The position numbers and the translations under genes are program-made. This document shows positions 6,982 through 14,947 of a stretch of DNA of 16,050 nucleotides, piece by piece. Origin of the DNA: CAJGBR01 sp045637425 (lineage in GTDB: Bacteria > Bacteroidota > Bacteroidia > Bacteroidales > Rikenellaceae). The notes under the pieces are model-generated. The model did no database searches and was not told the DNA's origin. It saw nothing but the letters and a program-made list of their open reading frames with translations. The stretch is taken from the NCBI GenBank assembly GCA_045637425.1, contig JAZTZL010000015.1:1-16050 (forward strand), in the 5' to 3' direction. How positions within the stretch are numbered: position 1 is the first letter of the stretch; each line of letters opens with the position of its first letter.

Positions 6982-8421
6982 TTACTTTTTGCAAGCAAAA
7001 TATCTCCTTGCAAACAACAACAGGAATGCGACCGTAATCACGGCTGCTATAACATATCCCGTTGTGAAGGACATAGCCAACATCTCTGCACCAACAAAGA
7101 AATACGACGCACATACATAGGTCATCACAAGTGCTGGTATCAACGATATAAATACGTTCTTACCTCTATTGTGTAGATATATAGTTATGGTCCACAACGT
7201 GATCACTGCCAACGTCTGATTAGCCCACGCAAAGTAACGCCATATAACTGCGAAGTCCATCTGCGTGATAAAATATCCGACTACAAAGAGCGGGATACAT
7301 ATCATCAATCTCTTCTTCAAACTTTTCTGTTCGATTTTGAGGAAGTCTGCAACAATCAGACGTGCACAGCGAAATGCAGTATCGCCAGACGAAATCGGCG
7401 CAGCAACAACACCCAGCAGTGCCAAAATTGCGCCAAATTTTCCTAACGTAGTATTGGCTATCAAATCGACTGCCCAGCCAGCATTGTTGTTATGTTGAGC
7501 CAAATTCTCTTGCAAAGCTTCGACTCCGCCAAAGAATGCCATCGCAATTGCAGCCCATACCAATGCTATCAGACTCTCGGCAATCATTGCTCCGAAAAAG
7601 ACAGGACGTCCCTGCTTTTCGTTTGTAACGCAACGAGCCATCAGCGGTGATTGCGTAGCGTGAAAGCCAGAAATCGCTCCACAGGCAATAGTCACAAACA
7701 GCGTAGGGATTATCGGGAATTTATCGGCATCTGTCCTCATATTAGAAAATGATGTCAATTCTGGTATTTCATAATTTCCAGTGAGCAGAACGACCAATAT
7801 ACCTATTGCCATAAATATCAACGCAAAACCAAATAATGGATATATTCTACCGATAATCTTATCAATAGGCATAAGTGTAGCAATAAGATAGTAGATGAAT
7901 ATCACCCACAACCAAAATGAATTGATTGTAATTCCGACTATTTGTAAATCTTTGAATCCGACCATATTTTCAATAATGCCTGCCGGACCGCATACGAAAA
8001 CTGCACCGACCAGCACCATCAGAAATACCGAGAACAGACGCATAAATTGTTTAACACCTACACCGAGATATTTTCCTATTAACTCGGGGAGGCTCTGTCC
8101 GCCATTCTCAATGGATATCATTCCGGAGAAGTAGTCGTGCATTGCTCCAAAGAAGATACCTCCGAGCGTAATCCAGACAAATGCAACGGGTCCATAGACT
8201 GCTCCTAGCACTGCGCCGAATATCGGCCCGAGACCGGCAATATTCAACAACTGAATAAGCAACGTCTTCCACAATGGCATCGGCACATAATCAACACCAT
8301 CATACATTGTATCAGATGGGACTTGGCGAGATTTATCTACACCATAAACTCGTTGAAGATATCCTCCGTAAACGAAATACGAGGCTACCAACACGACAAA
8401 ACAGACTAAAAATGTTATCAT
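6982..8421 (-). CDS. cstA: Carbon starvation protein CstA family transporter (short form)
   Basis: This 479-aa polytopic inner-membrane protein has about a dozen hydrophobic segments. CstA proteins import pyruvate and/or peptides when preferred carbon is exhausted. Family marks here: TMYDGVDYVPMP (38-49), NIAGLGPIFGAVLGAVYGP (60-78), GAMHDYFSGMISIENGGQSL (92-111), and later ISGFHATQSPLMARC and SSGDTAFRCARLI. The short length matches forms in Bacteroidetes and Firmicutes; the E. coli protein is about 700 aa. It starts 61 bp after the FAD-dehydrogenase gene with no terminator between, yet also has a -7-like box just upstream, so it may be transcribed both from the operon and alone. Substrate choice (pyruvate or peptide) cannot be told from the sequence. 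Confidence 0.93.
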   Translation of the reverse strand: MITFLVCFVVLVASYFVYGGYLQRVYGVDKSRQVPSDTMYDGVDYVPMPLWKTLLIQLLNIAGLGPIFGAVLGAVYGPVAFVWITLGGIFFGAMHDYFSGMISIENGGQSLPELIGKYLGVGVKQFMRLFSVFLMVLVGAVFVCGPAGIIENMVGFKDLQIVGITINSFWLWVIFIYYLIATLMPIDKIIGRIYPLFGFALIFMAIGILVVLLTGNYEIPELTSFSNMRTDADKFPIIPTLFVTIACGAISGFHATQSPLMARCVTNEKQGRPVFFGAMIAESLIALVWAAIAMAFFGGVEALQENLAQHNNNAGWAVDLIANTTLGKFGAILALLGVVAAPISSGDTAFRCARLIVADFLKIEQKSLKKRLMICIPLFVVGYFITQMDFAVIWRYFAWANQTLAVITLWTITIYLHNRGKNVFISLIPALVMTYVCASYFFVGAEMLAMSFTTGYVIAAVITVAFLLLFARRYFACKK

Positions 8422-8442
8422 ATCACACTGAATTTATTACCA

Positions 8443-8450
8443 CAAAACTA
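8443..8450 (-). promoter_or_regulatory. Possible -7 box of a cstA promoter
   Basis: Minus-strand TAGTTTTG fits TAnnTTTG and lies 22 bp before the cstA ATG, but no -33 TTTG is found at 19-20 bases. It may allow cstA transcription independent of the upstream genes. Confidence 0.4.
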
Positions 8451-8482
8451 ATAATTCTCAACTAAAATTATTCTGTTTTATG

Positions 8483-10057
8483 CTAAAAAAAATTCCAATT
8501 CGATGATATATCTCTTGCTACTGCTTCGGCACAACGCTCTCCATCTATTGCAGCCGAAAGGATACCACCTGCATATCCTGCCCCTTCGGCCGATGGATAG
8601 AGATTCACCAGCTCAACGTGACGCAACGTTTCAGCATCTCGCGGTATTCTCACCGGCGATGAGGTTCTCGACTCGACACCCAGCACCTGTGCTCGATTTG
8701 TAATAAAACCCTTCATCTTCTTGTCGAACTCTTGAAATCCGCCTCTCAGTGCTCGAGTAATGAACTTCGGCAGCCAATCGCCCATTTGCGACGGAACTAC
8801 ACCCGGGACATACGATGTAACAGGCAAATCAGAAGACATCTTGCCATTTACAAAATCGGTCAGACGCTGAGCCGGAACTCGATGTTTATCTCCACCATTG
8901 AGTGCTGCAGTCTGTTCCAATCTACGCTGGAATTCCACACCAGCGAGGACTCCGTACTTTGGAATAAGGTCAGCGTAATCCTCGACTCTCACCTCAGTCA
9001 CTATTCCCGAATTGGCATAGGGCGAGTTACGTCTCCACGGCGACATACCGTTTACTACGGCTTGGTCGTCAGCAGTCATCGCAGGAACGATAAATCCACC
9101 CGGACACATACAGAACGAATAGACTCCACGCCCACCAACTTGTGCTACCAACGAATACGCAGCAGCAGGCAACCACTCGCCACGTTCGGGCAGGTGATAC
9201 TGCATCGTGTCTATCAGACTCTGCGGGTGTTCTACACGCACACCTACTGCGAACGACTTCTCCTCGAGTCGCACTCCGCGTCTGTGCAGTAATTCATAAA
9301 TATCTCTGGCCGAGTGTCCCGTAGCCAAAATGACTCCCGCAGCCTCGATTCGCTCACCCGAACGAGTCACAACACACTGCACTCGATTATTCTTTATTTC
9401 GATATCCTCTAACGATGTTTCAAATAGTATTTTTCCGCCGCTGCGCTTGATTTGTTCACGCATTGCGGCGATGATTTGTGGCAATCGGTCTGTACCAATG
9501 TGCGGGTGCGCATCATAGAGTATCGACTCATCTGCGCCAAAGTGGTGGAAACGGTCGAGTATGCGTCTGAAATCGCCACGCTTTTTCGACCTCGAAAATA
9601 ACTTACCATCAGAATAGGCTCCTGCCCCACCCTCTCCAAACGAGTAGTTTGAGTCTGGATCGACTGATGCACCACGATTAATCTGCGCAATATCACGTTT
9701 GCGAGTCGATACATCACGCCCGCGCTCAATAATTATCGGACAGAGTCCCAACTCTATGAGTCTCAATGCAGCAAACAAACCTGCAGGACCTGCACCCACT
9801 ACTACGACAGGCGTCCTGCCCACAACATCTCCCCACTCAAACTTCGGCTGTTCAGGCACCTGCTCGCCATCAATGAACAATTCGAGAGTAAGATTTACTT
9901 TAATTTTACCACGTCGCGCATCAATGCTGCGTTTGACAACCCGTGCGAAGGCGATTCTATCTTGAGCCACACCCAACTGTCGCGATGCAATAGGCAGGTA
10001 CTCCTCGCTGAGCGCACTCTGACGCGGAGTCAGACTCAATGTAATCTCTCGTGACAT
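8483..10057 (-). CDS. FAD-dependent dehydrogenase of the COG2509 type
   Basis: This 524-aa cytoplasmic flavoprotein has an N-terminal domain of about 80 residues (MSREITLSLTPRQ...) that precedes the Rossmann fold, an arrangement typical of COG2509 proteins. The FAD-binding motif VVVVGAGPAGLFAALRL lies at 84-100 with the ribose-binding acidic residue E111 in IIERG. Further family blocks: SNYSFGEGGAGAYSDGKL near 141-158, VILATGHSARDIYELL around 244, and the C-terminal GYAGGILSAAIDGERCAEAV flavin-closing motif at about 495-514. The family is widespread but its physiological substrate is not established. The gene begins 2 bp after the unknown secreted protein's stop and precedes cstA, so a three-gene unit is likely. 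Confidence 0.88.
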   Translation of the reverse strand: MSREITLSLTPRQSALSEEYLPIASRQLGVAQDRIAFARVVKRSIDARRGKIKVNLTLELFIDGEQVPEQPKFEWGDVVGRTPVVVVGAGPAGLFAALRLIELGLCPIIIERGRDVSTRKRDIAQINRGASVDPDSNYSFGEGGAGAYSDGKLFSRSKKRGDFRRILDRFHHFGADESILYDAHPHIGTDRLPQIIAAMREQIKRSGGKILFETSLEDIEIKNNRVQCVVTRSGERIEAAGVILATGHSARDIYELLHRRGVRLEEKSFAVGVRVEHPQSLIDTMQYHLPERGEWLPAAAYSLVAQVGGRGVYSFCMCPGGFIVPAMTADDQAVVNGMSPWRRNSPYANSGIVTEVRVEDYADLIPKYGVLAGVEFQRRLEQTAALNGGDKHRVPAQRLTDFVNGKMSSDLPVTSYVPGVVPSQMGDWLPKFITRALRGGFQEFDKKMKGFITNRAQVLGVESRTSSPVRIPRDAETLRHVELVNLYPSAEGAGYAGGILSAAIDGERCAEAVARDISSNWNFF

Positions 10058-10059
10058 AT

Positions 10060-10911
10060 CTAAATCAGTATTAATTCGAAACGATTATCTTTAATATCAG
10101 AAATTCTGGCAGTATATCTCGATTGCGGAAGTATGAGTCTTATTTTCGCTACGGATATATTCTGCAACATATTTTCAATTATTTTGGAAACGACCATCTC
10201 GCCTACCTGCGACTCAACAGGGTGCCCCGAGGCGTTCTCAAATTGGAGCGACTCTCTCAAATCGAGCTCAAAAATCATATTCAGCCCGACCTCTTGAGCA
10301 GCTACGGCAAGTTCGTCCAACTCGTCAAAAGCATAATAGGCCTCGCTCTCAATCGGCGTAAAGTGAGCCTTCATCAACGGAGTACTCACCCTCCAATACT
10401 TATCATCAATAAGTTTTACCACAACATAGGAACTCCAGCCCTGGGAGAGAGTCTGCAATTGTTCACGCAAAATTCTGCCAGATGGTTCTTTCTCGGGAGT
10501 ATATATATATGACTCACACTCAGGACTATCATTACTGTCAATTATATTGCAAGAGTGTATTGTCAGCACATCTCGTTTCTTGAACACGCCTGGTTTTTCA
10601 CTGCTCAACATCGACACAAAACGACGATAGGCAATGCGTGCAGCCCGGTCTGTGGTATACTCTACTCGACACTGAACACTATTACAATGAATGCGATACG
10701 CCTCCGTTCCCTTTGCATTCGAAATGGCTGCAACCTTTGTAAAATATCTGCGTATATACTCCTCAGGCTCCATCTCGTTGGGATTATTCCAAGGCACTGC
10801 AACGCCCGACCCAATATTCGTAACTGACTTAAATATAGACCTCAAACCTTGAGCATCTGCGGTTTCTGCCCCAACAATGAGCATAACCATTATCATAATC
10901 ACTCTAAGCAT
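10060..10911 (-). CDS. Hypothetical secreted protein, 283 aa
   Basis: I do not recognise a family. The first 20 residues (MLRVIMIMVMLIVGAETADA) are a signal peptide with cleavage likely at ADA before Q, so the mature protein is periplasmic or surface exposed. The mature part mixes alpha and beta segments, with four cysteines in two spaced pairs (residues 76, 81 and 121, 132) that could form disulfides after export, and no transmembrane region. An in-frame upstream ATG at 11115 would add 68 residues without a signal peptide and would begin inside the opposite gene; the -7 box at 10942-10949 supports the start at 10911. Its stop is 2 bp from the next start, so it is translationally close to the FAD dehydrogenase. 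No function can be assigned. Confidence 0.7.
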   Translation of the reverse strand: MLRVIMIMVMLIVGAETADAQGLRSIFKSVTNIGSGVAVPWNNPNEMEPEEYIRRYFTKVAAISNAKGTEAYRIHCNSVQCRVEYTTDRAARIAYRRFVSMLSSEKPGVFKKRDVLTIHSCNIIDSNDSPECESYIYTPEKEPSGRILREQLQTLSQGWSSYVVVKLIDDKYWRVSTPLMKAHFTPIESEAYYAFDELDELAVAAQEVGLNMIFELDLRESLQFENASGHPVESQVGEMVVSKIIENMLQNISVAKIRLILPQSRYTARISDIKDNRFELILI

Positions 10912-10941
10912 CTTTTTCTCACTATTGTATAAAATTAGATA

Positions 10942-10949
10942 CAAAGGTA
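10942..10949 (-). promoter_or_regulatory. -7 box for the 10911-6982 operon
   Basis: Minus-strand TACCTTTG fits TAnnTTTG exactly; the -33 position is weak. Transcription would start near 10935, about 24 nt before the ATG at 10911. Confidence 0.6.
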
Positions 10950-10981
10950 ATAATTTTATGAAATTTTTCAGGAAATATTTG

Positions 10982-10989
10982 TAAATTTG
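10982..10989 (+). promoter_or_regulatory. -7 box for the GT2-ispD-surE operon
   Basis: TAAATTTG fits TAnnTTTG; the -33 element is poor (TATG at 10957-10960). The predicted start near 10996 leaves about 15 nt before the ATG at 11011. It is divergent from the box at 10942-10949 within a 99-bp intergenic region. Confidence 0.6.
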
Positions 10990-11010
10990 CACTACAACAA
11001 CTGAGGCATT

Positions 11011-11748
11011 ATGAACGGAGATAAGAAAAATATCGTTCTCATTCCAACATATAACGAGTGTGAGAACATCGAAGCCATTATCCACGCAGTTATGGAACTT
11101 GATGGCGATTTCCACATATTGGTAATTGACGACGGCTCACCAGACGGCACCGCTAACATTGTCAAAGGTTTGCAGAGTAAATTCGCCGAACGACTCCACC
11201 TGCTCGAAAGGAAGGGCAAACTCGGATTGGGTACGGCATATATCACCGGATTCAAATGGGCGCTGGAGCGCGATTATGGCTACATATTCGAGATGGACGC
11301 CGACTTCTCGCACAACCCGAAAGATTTGGTCAGAATGGCCGAACAAATCAGAAAACAGACCAGCGGCGTAGTCATCGGCTCGAGATATGTCACGGGTGTA
11401 AATGTTGTGAATTGGCCCATCGAGCGCATCATAATGTCTTACTACGCATCAGTTTATGTCAGAATCGTAACAAAGATGCCTGTTCGAGATGCTACGGCGG
11501 GATTCGTGTGCTACTCGGCAGACCTGCTGCGCACAATCGACCTCGATAAAATCAAAATGAAGGGATACGGATTCCAAATCGAAATGAAATACACAGCCTG
11601 GAAGCTGGGATTCACCGTAACCGAAATACCCATTATATTCACAGACCGCACGCTCGGAACATCGAAAATGAGCAGTTCAATTTTCGGCGAGGCATTCTGG
11701 GGTGTGATGAAATTGAGATTCAGAAAGATTTGCCGCAGAAATGGATAG
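11011..11748 (+). CDS. Polyprenol monophosphomannose synthase-like glycosyltransferase (GT2)
   Basis: This 245-aa protein closely follows the DPM1 pattern: IVLIPTYNECENIEAII at 8-24, ILVIDDGSPDGTANI (36-50; D40, D41), the KLGLGTAYITGFKWAL block (70-85), the metal-binding DAD in FEMDADFSHNP (D96, D98), then IGSRYVTG and VRDATAGFVCY, and the acceptor-loop block MKGYGFQIEMKY. Enzymes of this type move a sugar, usually mannose, from GDP to polyprenyl phosphate at the cytoplasmic face of the membrane. There is no transmembrane segment after the catalytic domain, so it is the short soluble/peripheral form. Its last 8 bp overlap the ispD start, implying coupled translation. Pairing with an isoprenoid gene fits a polyprenyl-phosphate substrate, though the sugar is inferred. 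Confidence 0.9.
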   Translation: MNGDKKNIVLIPTYNECENIEAIIHAVMELDGDFHILVIDDGSPDGTANIVKGLQSKFAERLHLLERKGKLGLGTAYITGFKWALERDYGYIFEMDADFSHNPKDLVRMAEQIRKQTSGVVIGSRYVTGVNVVNWPIERIIMSYYASVYVRIVTKMPVRDATAGFVCYSADLLRTIDLDKIKMKGYGFQIEMKYTAWKLGFTVTEIPIIFTDRTLGTSKMSSSIFGEAFWGVMKLRFRKICRRNG

Positions 11749-12418
11749 AATCGGTATCATCATCACAGCCGGAGGCTCAGGTAAACGTATGGGCAGCCAG
11801 TTGCCCAAACAATTTATCGAAGTCGGCGGCACTCCGATACTTATCCGCACGCTGCAAACACTGTCAGATATTCCCAACTCGGAACTTGTGTTGGTGCTGC
11901 CCAAAGAGTGGATTTCTTATTGGCAGGAGTTGTGCCAACGACACGACTGCGCAATAGCCCACAAGATTGTCGAGGGCGGCGAAGAGAGATTTTTTTCGGT
12001 ACGCAACGGCATCGAGGCGCTCGGAGAGGTGAATTACATAGCGATTCACGACGGGGTGCGCCCCTTTGTGAATAGAGAAATGTTTGAACGTGTATTTCAG
12101 GCTGCGAAGAGTACGGGTGCAGCACTGCCCGTGATTAAGCCCGTAGATTCGATGCGCGAAATTTCCGAGTCGGGCGACAATAAAATCGCAGACCGAAACC
12201 GTTATGTATTGGTTCAGACTCCGCAGATATTCCGCAGCGAGGTGATACGCCGAGCCTATGAACAACCTTTTTCGACACAATTTACAGACGATGCTTCGGT
12301 CGTAGAGGCCAACGGACACAAAATCACGCTGGTCGAGGGAGCACGTCAAAACATAAAAATAACTACAGAAGAAGACCTGCAACTGGCAGAGTTCATCATC
12401 GCTAGGCAGCCAAAATAA
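11741..12418 (+). CDS. ispD: 2-C-methyl-D-erythritol 4-phosphate cytidylyltransferase
   Basis: This 225-aa cytoplasmic enzyme joins CTP and MEP to form CDP-ME, the third step of the non-mevalonate isoprenoid pathway. The nucleotide-binding loop TAGGSGKRMGSQLPKQF (9-25) is textbook, including K22 after LP and R15-type residues; HDGVRPF around 98-104, the RYVLVQTPQIF block, FTDDASVVE and QNIKITTEEDL all match the family in order and the length is standard. It overlaps the upstream GT2 gene by 8 bp (ATG inside its last codons) and surE follows after 35 bp, so this is an operon. Other MEP-pathway genes are not in the window. Confidence 0.97.
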   Translation: MDRIGIIITAGGSGKRMGSQLPKQFIEVGGTPILIRTLQTLSDIPNSELVLVLPKEWISYWQELCQRHDCAIAHKIVEGGEERFFSVRNGIEALGEVNYIAIHDGVRPFVNREMFERVFQAAKSTGAALPVIKPVDSMREISESGDNKIADRNRYVLVQTPQIFRSEVIRRAYEQPFSTQFTDDASVVEANGHKITLVEGARQNIKITTEEDLQLAEFIIARQPK

Positions 12419-12453
12419 ACGCCGCCAAGAACTACTTAACAAACTCAAAACCA

Positions 12454-13230
12454 ATGAAAAAACCTTTAATATTCATAACAAACGACGACGGCTATCAGGC
12501 ACGCGGATTTAATGCGCTGGTAGATATGGTATCTGAATTTGCGCGAGTCATAGCAGTTGCTCCTGAAATATCTCAGTCGGGCAAGTCGCACGCCATAACG
12601 ATGGATTCACCGCTGTTCATACGCCGAGTACGCGAAGATGACGATGTGCTGATTTATTCTTGTTCGGGTACACCAACCGACTGCGTAAAAATCGCATTCG
12701 ACAGACTGATGCCAGAACGACCAGTATTGACTCTGTCGGGTATAAACCACGGCTCGAATTCAGCCATAAGTGTCATATACTCAGGCACTATTGGAGCTGC
12801 CGCTGAGGCAAGTTATTATGGCATTCCCGCCATCGGGCTCTCACTGACAGACCACAATCCGCAAGCAGACCTCGGTGAGGCGATTAAATACAGCAAAAAA
12901 ATCATATTGGATATTCTCAATCGCGATAATCTACCTAAACCAATGTGTCTCAATGTTAATATTCCCAAAGGCACATCAGAAGATATTAAGGGGATCAAGT
13001 TGTGTCGCCAATGTCGGGGAGTGTGGATTGAGGAATTTGAACAGTGTTTCGATCCACGCGGACGTGAGTACTATTGGCTGGGTGGACAGTTCTACGAACG
13101 AGAAGACGGCGACCCAACCGAAACAGATCATTGGGCTCTAAACAACGGATACGTTTCGATTGTTCCGGTTGAAATGTACGACATGACCTCATACTCAACA
13201 CTCAAGGTATTAAAAGATTTCATAAAATAG
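12454..13230 (+). CDS. surE: 5'/3'-nucleotidase SurE
   Basis: This 258-aa metal-dependent phosphatase removes phosphate from nucleoside 5'- and 3'-monophosphates and helps survival in stationary phase. The metal site is intact: NDDGYQARGF gives D11 and D12, ISQSGKSHAIT gives S42, and LSGINHGSNS gives N98; YSGTIGAAAEA and GIPAIGLSL follow as expected. No signal peptide, so cytoplasmic. The C-terminal part (about 185-258) closes with the usual GYVSIVP and TPL-like segments. It has an A-rich leader without Shine-Dalgarno. The stop TAG at 13228-13230 lies at the start of the following 5'-nucleotidase-like frame, which suggests coupled translation. Confidence 0.96.
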   Translation: MKKPLIFITNDDGYQARGFNALVDMVSEFARVIAVAPEISQSGKSHAITMDSPLFIRRVREDDDVLIYSCSGTPTDCVKIAFDRLMPERPVLTLSGINHGSNSAISVIYSGTIGAAAEASYYGIPAIGLSLTDHNPQADLGEAIKYSKKIILDILNRDNLPKPMCLNVNIPKGTSEDIKGIKLCRQCRGVWIEEFEQCFDPRGREYYWLGGQFYEREDGDPTETDHWALNNGYVSIVPVEMYDMTSYSTLKVLKDFIK

Positions 13231-13235
13231 TTCTG

Positions 13236-14435
13236 TTGCTGATCTGCGTAGCCGTGATGCCTATGAGTATCTCGGCCGAGGATTTGTGTCCATTAAGAAT
13301 CATTATAACAGCAAATTACCAGCACGAAATCTTGAGTCGCAATCTCGCCGAAAATCGCACGAAAGGCTACTCGTTACAACAGGTTTCGACCTACATCAAC
13401 GCCCACCGCAGCGAGTCACCACACTCGACATACGCGATAAATATAGGCACCGACTGTGCTCGGTTATATCGTTTGGCTGCAACACGTTATGCACTATTTG
13501 AACAAATTGATTCATTGGTTGGGTTCGACTCGCAACAAAATTTACCCGCAAATGTACGAGCCATCATCGCCCAGCCCGAAATCCGTAGCGCAATGGATTC
13601 GCTATTCACGAAAGATTACCGAGATAAATTTCTTGTTATCAAGCATTATGGAGATTCAACCACGACACACTATCTGAGTGCGGGGGATTATTTGCCGGCG
13701 CGAAATTTCGACTCGATATACGAATTGATACGGCAATTTTTCAAACACAAGTATCGCATTGCAACTGACACTACCCTATCGGCAGCAGACATCCTCGGCG
13801 GCAGTACGGAATTTTTCGACTGCGCCCACCGCTTCCAACTCGAGAGTAGCAACGCAGACATCTCGCTTATTGCAGCTAATTCATTTCGCGACACTATATC
13901 AGCCGAGATAGATTTCCGTTTACTTAACAAGTTATTTCCTTATGATAACCAACTTGTTAAATTCAGAGTCAACGGGAGCGACCTGCTTAAAATTCTGCGC
14001 TATATGGTTCGGGGAGTCTACAGCAGAATGACAGATAAAGATGGTGATTTGCTGCGCATTTCGGCCGATGGGACTACTCTGCGAGCTGCGCACAACATCG
14101 ACTGCGCAGGCGGAATATTCTGGAGCATCGACGTACGCAGAAAAGATTTCGCCATTAAGATTAATTCGTTTCTGAATGGGCGTAAATTCAACCTCAACGA
14201 GATATACACCATTGCAACAAACTCATTTCGAGCCGAAAAAATCATCAGTGCAACAGGTATTAGTGCAGAGATAGAACAAGTCCACAAAGATTGGTTTTCG
14301 GCATTTCTCGCATACTTAGACACTGCGCCAATGCAGCGGGCGAATGCAGTAGGGCGACTCACACTAATACCCGCACAATGGACTCAAAACGCACTCCGCA
14401 GAGAGATTTCAGTTATCATAAGAAATAAAAAATAA
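13236..14435 (+). CDS. Degenerate 5'-nucleotidase/CpdB-like protein with 5'-nucleotidase C-terminal domain
   Basis: The C-terminal half (about 190-345) matches the 5'-nucleotidase C-terminal domain of the UshA/CpdB/YfkN group: ADISLIAANSFRD (207-219), LLNKLFPYDNQLVKFRVNGS (229-248), AGGIFWSIDVRRKDF and NEIYTIATNSFRAE (321-334). The N-terminal half has traces of the metallophosphatase domain (LRIIITANYQHEIL at 20-33, GYSLQQVSTYINAHRSE at 44-60) but the catalytic Asp of N-D-x-H is Tyr, and GNHE and the distal HxH motifs are missing; the whole part is about 170 aa instead of 300. So catalysis by the usual mechanism is unlikely. A signal-type hydrophobic segment precedes EDLCP, so it is exported. 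The start is uncertain: TTG 13236 is the only standard start, and the residues before it in frame (KRFHK) would complete a better signal peptide. Confidence 0.75.
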   Translation: MLICVAVMPMSISAEDLCPLRIIITANYQHEILSRNLAENRTKGYSLQQVSTYINAHRSESPHSTYAINIGTDCARLYRLAATRYALFEQIDSLVGFDSQQNLPANVRAIIAQPEIRSAMDSLFTKDYRDKFLVIKHYGDSTTTHYLSAGDYLPARNFDSIYELIRQFFKHKYRIATDTTLSAADILGGSTEFFDCAHRFQLESSNADISLIAANSFRDTISAEIDFRLLNKLFPYDNQLVKFRVNGSDLLKILRYMVRGVYSRMTDKDGDLLRISADGTTLRAAHNIDCAGGIFWSIDVRRKDFAIKINSFLNGRKFNLNEIYTIATNSFRAEKIISATGISAEIEQVHKDWFSAFLAYLDTAPMQRANAVGRLTLIPAQWTQNALRREISVIIRNKK

Positions 14436-14466
14436 CCTATCCGACCCAAACGTCAGATAGGTTATT
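14431..14466 (+). terminator. Hairpin terminator at the end of the surE operon
   Basis: Perfect 11-bp arms at 14431-14441 and 14456-14466, with an inner GAC/GTC pairing, overlapping the stop codon of the 5'-nucleotidase-like gene. The tract after it (ACTTATATTTTG) is T-rich but not a clean T-run, so termination may be partial. Confidence 0.7.
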
Positions 14467-14947
14467 ACTTATATTTTGTTGGGGTTAAAAATTGCAGCTA
14501 TCAATCTTATCTGCATATCCTTTTATAGGCATTAACCGGCTCGTAAATCTTTGCATAATGTTTGAATGAAAGTTATTATATCCTAATGTAGGCACAAATA
14601 TTAACTTACAATAGATATATTCCAATGATGGGCAATAATCGTATTTACAACCAGTTATTACTCAATATTTTGCGAGTAATAAGTCAGAAATATGGTCATA
14701 ACCTTTAACGGTGCATTCTAAAAGGTGAGGACTTAACATTTTTATTGTTTCTTAACGCTCAAAGCGTATTAATAAAGGGTGTTTCTTCTCTTTTCTGTGC
14801 TATTTGCAGTTTGATGTTTCCATCATTCCACGTTTATTGTGGCTCATTGGTTGAACCGTTTCTGAAAGTTATATAATTTTCAACTACGACATAATCTCGC
14901 ATATTTAATTTGTTAGTATTATTGTAATTAATAGGGATACTGATAAC
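14467..14947. other. AT-rich intergenic region without recognisable gene
   Basis: No frame of gene-like length or recognisable product is seen on either strand over about 480 bp, and no tRNA cloverleaf. It holds a short perfect inverted repeat at 14655-14682 (9-bp arms TTATTACTC/GAGTAATAA, 10-nt loop). The lower GC and lack of coding contrast with the tightly packed genes to the left. Confidence 0.6.
14655..14682. repeat. Short perfect inverted repeat in the intergenic region
   Basis: Arms of 9 bp (14655-14663 and 14674-14682) with a 10-nt loop. AT-rich; it might be an operator-type site or a stem in a non-coding transcript, but nothing else supports either. Confidence 0.4.

Noticed and set aside
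8732..9292. A 186-codon plus-strand frame opposite the FAD dehydrogenase.
   Set aside because: It lies wholly antisense to a gene with clear family motifs and its translation has no recognisable features.
11864..12454. A 196-codon minus-strand frame opposite ispD.
   Set aside because: ispD is certain from its motifs and the antisense product looks like a shadow, rich in Cys, Arg and Leu without domains.
14752..14847. Minus-strand fragment reading MSHNKRGMMETSNCK, stop, then HRKEKKHPLLIRFER, stop, loosely like the basic N-terminus of a mobilization accessory protein.
   Set aside because: Only about 30 residues, broken by a stop, with no match to a named motif beyond basic residues; too short to call a pseudogene.
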